Source: Oxyruncus cristatus
Lineage: Eukaryota > Chordata > Aves > Passeriformes > Cotingidae
Direction of reading: 5' to 3'
Assembly (NCBI GenBank): GCA_013399855.1
Contig: VXAY01002317.1
Location: 3,229,888-3,293,887 of the forward strand
DNA: 64,000 bases
Every line of letters starts with the position of its first letter. The first letter of the stretch is position 1. The notes beneath the pieces are model-generated. The model was not told where the DNA came from. It ran no database searches and was given only the letters and a program-made list of their open reading frames with translations. The position numbers and the translations under genes are program-made. This document shows, one piece after another, positions 60,145-64,000 of this stretch.

Positions 60145-63100
60145 CCCACAAACTTGCCTCTTGCTTGATAAATTCAGAACTAACAGGTCAGCCATGCTGA
60201 CCCAGCTCCCAAACTGAGCAGCCTGATGTCCTTCCACTGCTCCTGAGGCTGCTGCTGGTGACACAGCTGTTGCCCCTGCTTCTGAAAACACGTGAGAGCT
60301 GCTCTGCAGCACAGTGACAGATTGGAAGTGCTAAAGCCACATGGCAGCAAGCTGTGAAAACTTCTCCACAGCTTCTGCGTATTTGCAGTGGCATTTGCAA
60401 TGGCATGGAGCACTGTTTTTGTCTGTGCTGGCTGATAAGAGTGTGAAAATGACACTGGCTATGCAGAAGGAGCTAGACAGTGACAAATGGAAAGGAAGAA
60501 TTTTGATGACTGAGGTTGGTTTTTAGCTGGTTCTGGCAATGTTATCCAGACATACTTCAGAAAAATCCCAGCAGTACGGGTGAAATACCTGGAATACTGG
60601 GAATATATGTTCAAATAGAATACAATGATGAGAGGTCCCTGCCACCTGAATGAAATACTGTGAGCTTTAGCAGGTTGTGTAAACACGGCTATGGAAACCA
60701 CAGTCTGCAGCACTTGTGCTCCAAATCGTAGTTAGAAATAGAATCTCTAAGTAGCTGATTCGTTTTGACTTGGAACTTGACTAGATTGGAATTAAATAGT
60801 ACTTCTCTAGCACTTTTGAGCCACTCCAAATCATCCTAAGTAGATTCAGGCCTTTGTTACATTGAAAAAAATTTGATGGCAAGTTCAATCTCCAATTACC
60901 CTAAAAAGGAAGAAAAATGTTCTTTTCCTTTCTCCCATCTTGTGAACTAGAGAAATTAGACTGCCAAAGAGGTTTTTTCTGGCATAATTCTAAGATTTTT
61001 GTTGTCATGGGGATGTCAATTAATGGGGTTGTTTTTTATGTTCTGAACATAGCTGTGCCAACTAAGCTTTTGCATGCAGACTAGGTCTTGCACTAATCTG
61101 AAAACTCATAATAATAGGAACTGGGCTTTTTGTTCAATAAATTGTCTTTTGAAGACTTCACTATACTCGTTAATGTTTTGTTTTCTCCTCCATACCATAC
61201 TATATAAAGTAAATGAATGTACAGGCACGTATTACAAACATACAAATTGGAAGATTTAGTAAACACAGTTTTTTTAAATGCACACAGATATAAGTAATCT
61301 GAACTTTATTGGCATGGGTGGCTATGTGCAGGCCCTGCAGCTGTGTGTTGTAAGGTGCTTTGTGTGATGTGCAAAGACACTCTTATACAACATGATGCAC
61401 ACGTAAGTGCGTATACAAAATGTCTGGCATCGTGCACGTGTCAAATGTATAGGCGTGTGTGTAGTGCATGCCTGAGTGCATGATTACATATTTTGTTGTC
61501 TAAATACAAAATGTTTTATACTTTGCATACTCATTTGTCATAAATGTGTGGCAGCGCATAGAATTCAATGAAAAGGTTTTAGATGCAGTGTGTTGCGTAT
61601 GTGAGACTTAAAGCCTGGAAAGCATCTTTGTGAGCATGTCTAACTATACTGCAATAGGCAATTCTACCTTTCCCATGAAAAATATTTTTAGATTATTTAA
61701 ATATTCAATAGAGTTCTGTGCATACCAGGGAATTTAGGATTGCTAAAGGACTGCAAAAAAATGCTGAAGAGGAATAGATACTACAACAATTTCCTAGATG
61801 TTTTGCACTGGAGCTCTTCAGCTGTCTCCTTTAGCTCAAGAATCTGTGTTTCTTGGAGCACATGAATATTCTGTGCTGAGTAGAAACCCTTGCTGTCTGC
61901 CAGCAAAATGTTGGTAGTACCCTTTGTTGGCTTCCTAGGGGAGTTCATGCAAATCACTTTGAAATACAACAAACCATAGGATTCCTAAATGCTTCCAAAC
62001 AAGACCAAATTAGAAAAAGGCTTCGCATTGAAAACATAATTTTCAATTAGTGTCTATTCAATAGGAATGAGAACGGGGCGGAGGAGAGCTGGCATGTGAG
62101 ATAAGCTGGATTTGTTAACATGCTTTGAAAACACTTGCTGGCTAGTATGTTTAATTTCCCTTGCAAATACCTTGCTGTAATTTTGTGACTTTCCCATAGT
62201 CGCTCTGCTCTTGTACTTCAGATAGAAATGAACTCTGCCCAGCAAGAGGTAGACTTGAGACAACCATCAGCAGACTGAGTTTAGGCATCATATACACAAC
62301 TGAGCATTGCTGCACACGCTTAAAGCTGGGGGAATAAACAAGTAATTTCTCTCCTCAGTCCATGTCTATTCCTATTCAGTAGTGCATATATGAGAGTACT
62401 GAACAGGGAAGCGGATGACTGAACGGCCAGAGACCAAAGTGACATCTCATTCCCTCCCGAACAACTCCATGTGTCTTCAGTAAAACTGATGTGGGACGTG
62501 TTTTTTTTCCATGGATAGAGAGTGCTGGTCTGCAGGAAAGGCACTCAGGACCCTTCACTACTCAAGTGCATTTTGCCAGTATTCCTCTTTCCTAACAGAG
62601 AAAGAGGAGCAAGTTAGTTGCAGCTGCAGTTGCTAACTACTAGAAAGAGACTTATGAAGTACAGCATAATTCGCTACTGTTTCTTTTGCCTTTTATTAAT
62701 TTTATTCTCCTTATTCTCCAACATGGGGCAGCATTGAACATTTTCCTATTTTTTTTCATAAGGGTGAATGTACCTGGTCCTTTTCTTCCTGCTTTGGTTT
62801 GCTTTCATTACTTTGGCTTGACCCTTCTTTAGAAGACCACCTTGCCTTATGTCGTTTTCTTTCCCTTCTCATCTTTTGTTTCTTATTGTGGCTCTTGTTA
62901 GAAATTACCCTTTTCTTGATTTCAGCCTCAGGAAATATCAGCCTTACCACGTGTTGGCATCACCATGCCATGTTATCTTGCCCTGTGTATGGAGCGGCCC
63001 ATCCCTGTGTTCATTTGTACATGCTGTGTAGGTTTTCTGCCCTCTCTCTTGCCTCCCAAGGCACTATGCCTGACATGCTCTTTCATATCTGTCTGTGTAT

Positions 63101-64000
63101 CCCTGGGGCTGCAGGTCTGACCAGTGTCTCTGCTACCTGACCAGCTGCTCAGTCCCTGCTCACCTTACCACAGCCTGACCCTGGGATGAGCAGTGCTGCC
63201 TCAGGTCCGTAGCATGTATTTCCTCACCTTTATTTTCCATTCTGGCAGCAGGGATTGAGACACTGATGCTATTTGTAACGATCAGGAGAATGAGAAGAGC
63301 ACCTACTGGAATAGTGAATCTAAAAATTCCTTTATCAAAGCAAAGGCCTGTAGCATCTGCTATTTGCAGAGTTTTCTGTCAGGACACAGAAGTTCTAGGA
63401 CACTCACTTTACTAGTTGCACCTGCTATGGCAAAAGTGTGAAGATTTTGTCACACTGTTATGAATTCTCTACATGGCTGAGTTTCCCTGCTTTTTCAAAG
63501 GGAAATAACTAATTAAAATATGGATCTAAGCAAGTGACAGGGAATATACATATAATGTTTATCAGGGAGTGAAAGGACCATGGCATTCTCACATTTCTTC
63601 TTTGTTTCTCTCATCTCTTTTCCAAGGCTCTGAAGCCAGAGGTGCTCATTATGTACACTGTCTTGTTATCTTTAACATCTCTGGCAGAATGATACCTCAG
63701 CTCTATGAACTGGCCATTTTCCTCTCTCCCCCAACATCTCACCTGTAACATATTCCAAATAAGCATCAGCTCCTTGATTTAGTGCCTGTTTCATCTCTGC
63801 ATCCTTTAGAGAATCCCTCACAAAGGATTATCTAGTATAATTATATCCTTTCATGATGGAAATCTGCAGTTACACTATAATCTTACACAGTAGAAATCTG
63901 AGTATAATATATAGTAAAAGTGAAAAAAATATTCACTTTAGGGTTATGTTACAAACATCATGTAATCTCACCACAGTTTGGAAGAGGCACAAGCTTGACC
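60145..64000. other. Distal flank, no gene recognised
   Basis: About 3.9 kb of mixed AT-rich sequence. It includes a degenerate TG/CA-rich stretch at about 61320-61480. A Lys/Arg/Ser-rich 64-residue minus-strand ORF at 62756-62950 has no supporting splice or family signal. No repeat of known family was evident. Confidence 0.6.

Noticed and set aside
62756..62950. Lys/Arg/Ser-rich 64-residue minus-strand ORF resembling a nuclear basic protein
   Set aside because: It is isolated and short, with no splice context or recognisable family, so chance is likely.
1..64000. CRISPR arrays, operons, prokaryotic defence or phage systems, tRNA or rRNA genes
   Set aside because: The window is vertebrate nuclear DNA. 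No regularly spaced repeats, polycistronic arrangement or structured RNA genes were seen.

Overview
The window is ordinary vertebrate nuclear DNA, almost certainly from a bird. Coding sequence is split into short exons with canonical splice sites and kilobase introns. The interspersed repeats are CR1 LINEs, with their octamer-type ATTCTATG 3' ends, and an ERVL-type LTR of the kind common in avian (particularly neoavian/passerine) genomes. There is no sign of prokaryotic organisation. No previously undescribed system was found; the window is best read as two conserved housekeeping genes plus repeat-rich flanks.

Two protein-coding genes lie head-to-tail on the minus strand. TTC17 (tetratricopeptide repeat protein 17) starts in a CpG island at about 34.8 kb and runs to lower coordinates. 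Sixteen coding exons (34825 down to 6918; 2,254 coding bases, about 751 codons) are in the window, and the remaining 3' exons lie beyond position 1. API5 (apoptosis inhibitor 5) lies upstream. Thirteen exons encoding 500 residues plus stop are visible (50329 down to 38249). Its first coding exon, about 23 codons, is not visible and most likely falls in the 580-base run of N at 53593-54172, which sits in a GC-rich stretch. The API5 polyadenylation signal near 36140 is only about 1.2 kb from the TTC17 start. The API5-TTC17 order and orientation match the human 11p12 arrangement.

Layout: 1-6917, TTC17 intron 16 with no recognised exon; 6918-20803, TTC17 exons 16 to 2; 20804-34666, the 13.9 kb intron 1 with a solo LTR (23549-24553), a T-rich tract and two CR1 pieces in opposite orientation; 33.9-35.2 kb, CpG island and TTC17 exon 1; 36.1-38.2 kb, inferred API5 3'UTR; 38.2-50.3 kb, API5 exons 14 to 2, with CR1 copies and an LTR-like insertion in introns; 50.3-53.6 kb, API5 intron 1; 53.6-54.2 kb, gap; 54.2-64 kb, gene-poor 5' flank with a 3.4 kb internally deleted CR1 (about 56.74-60.14 kb), a small CpG-rich block, a degenerate tandem repeat and a short unidentified coding-like fossil.

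The genes have no evident joint pathway. TTC17 is a TPR scaffold linked to actin organisation and ciliogenesis, and API5 is a nuclear helical-repeat anti-apoptotic protein. Exon coordinates were derived by hand from splice consensus, reading-phase continuity and recalled family sequence; all phases close exactly.
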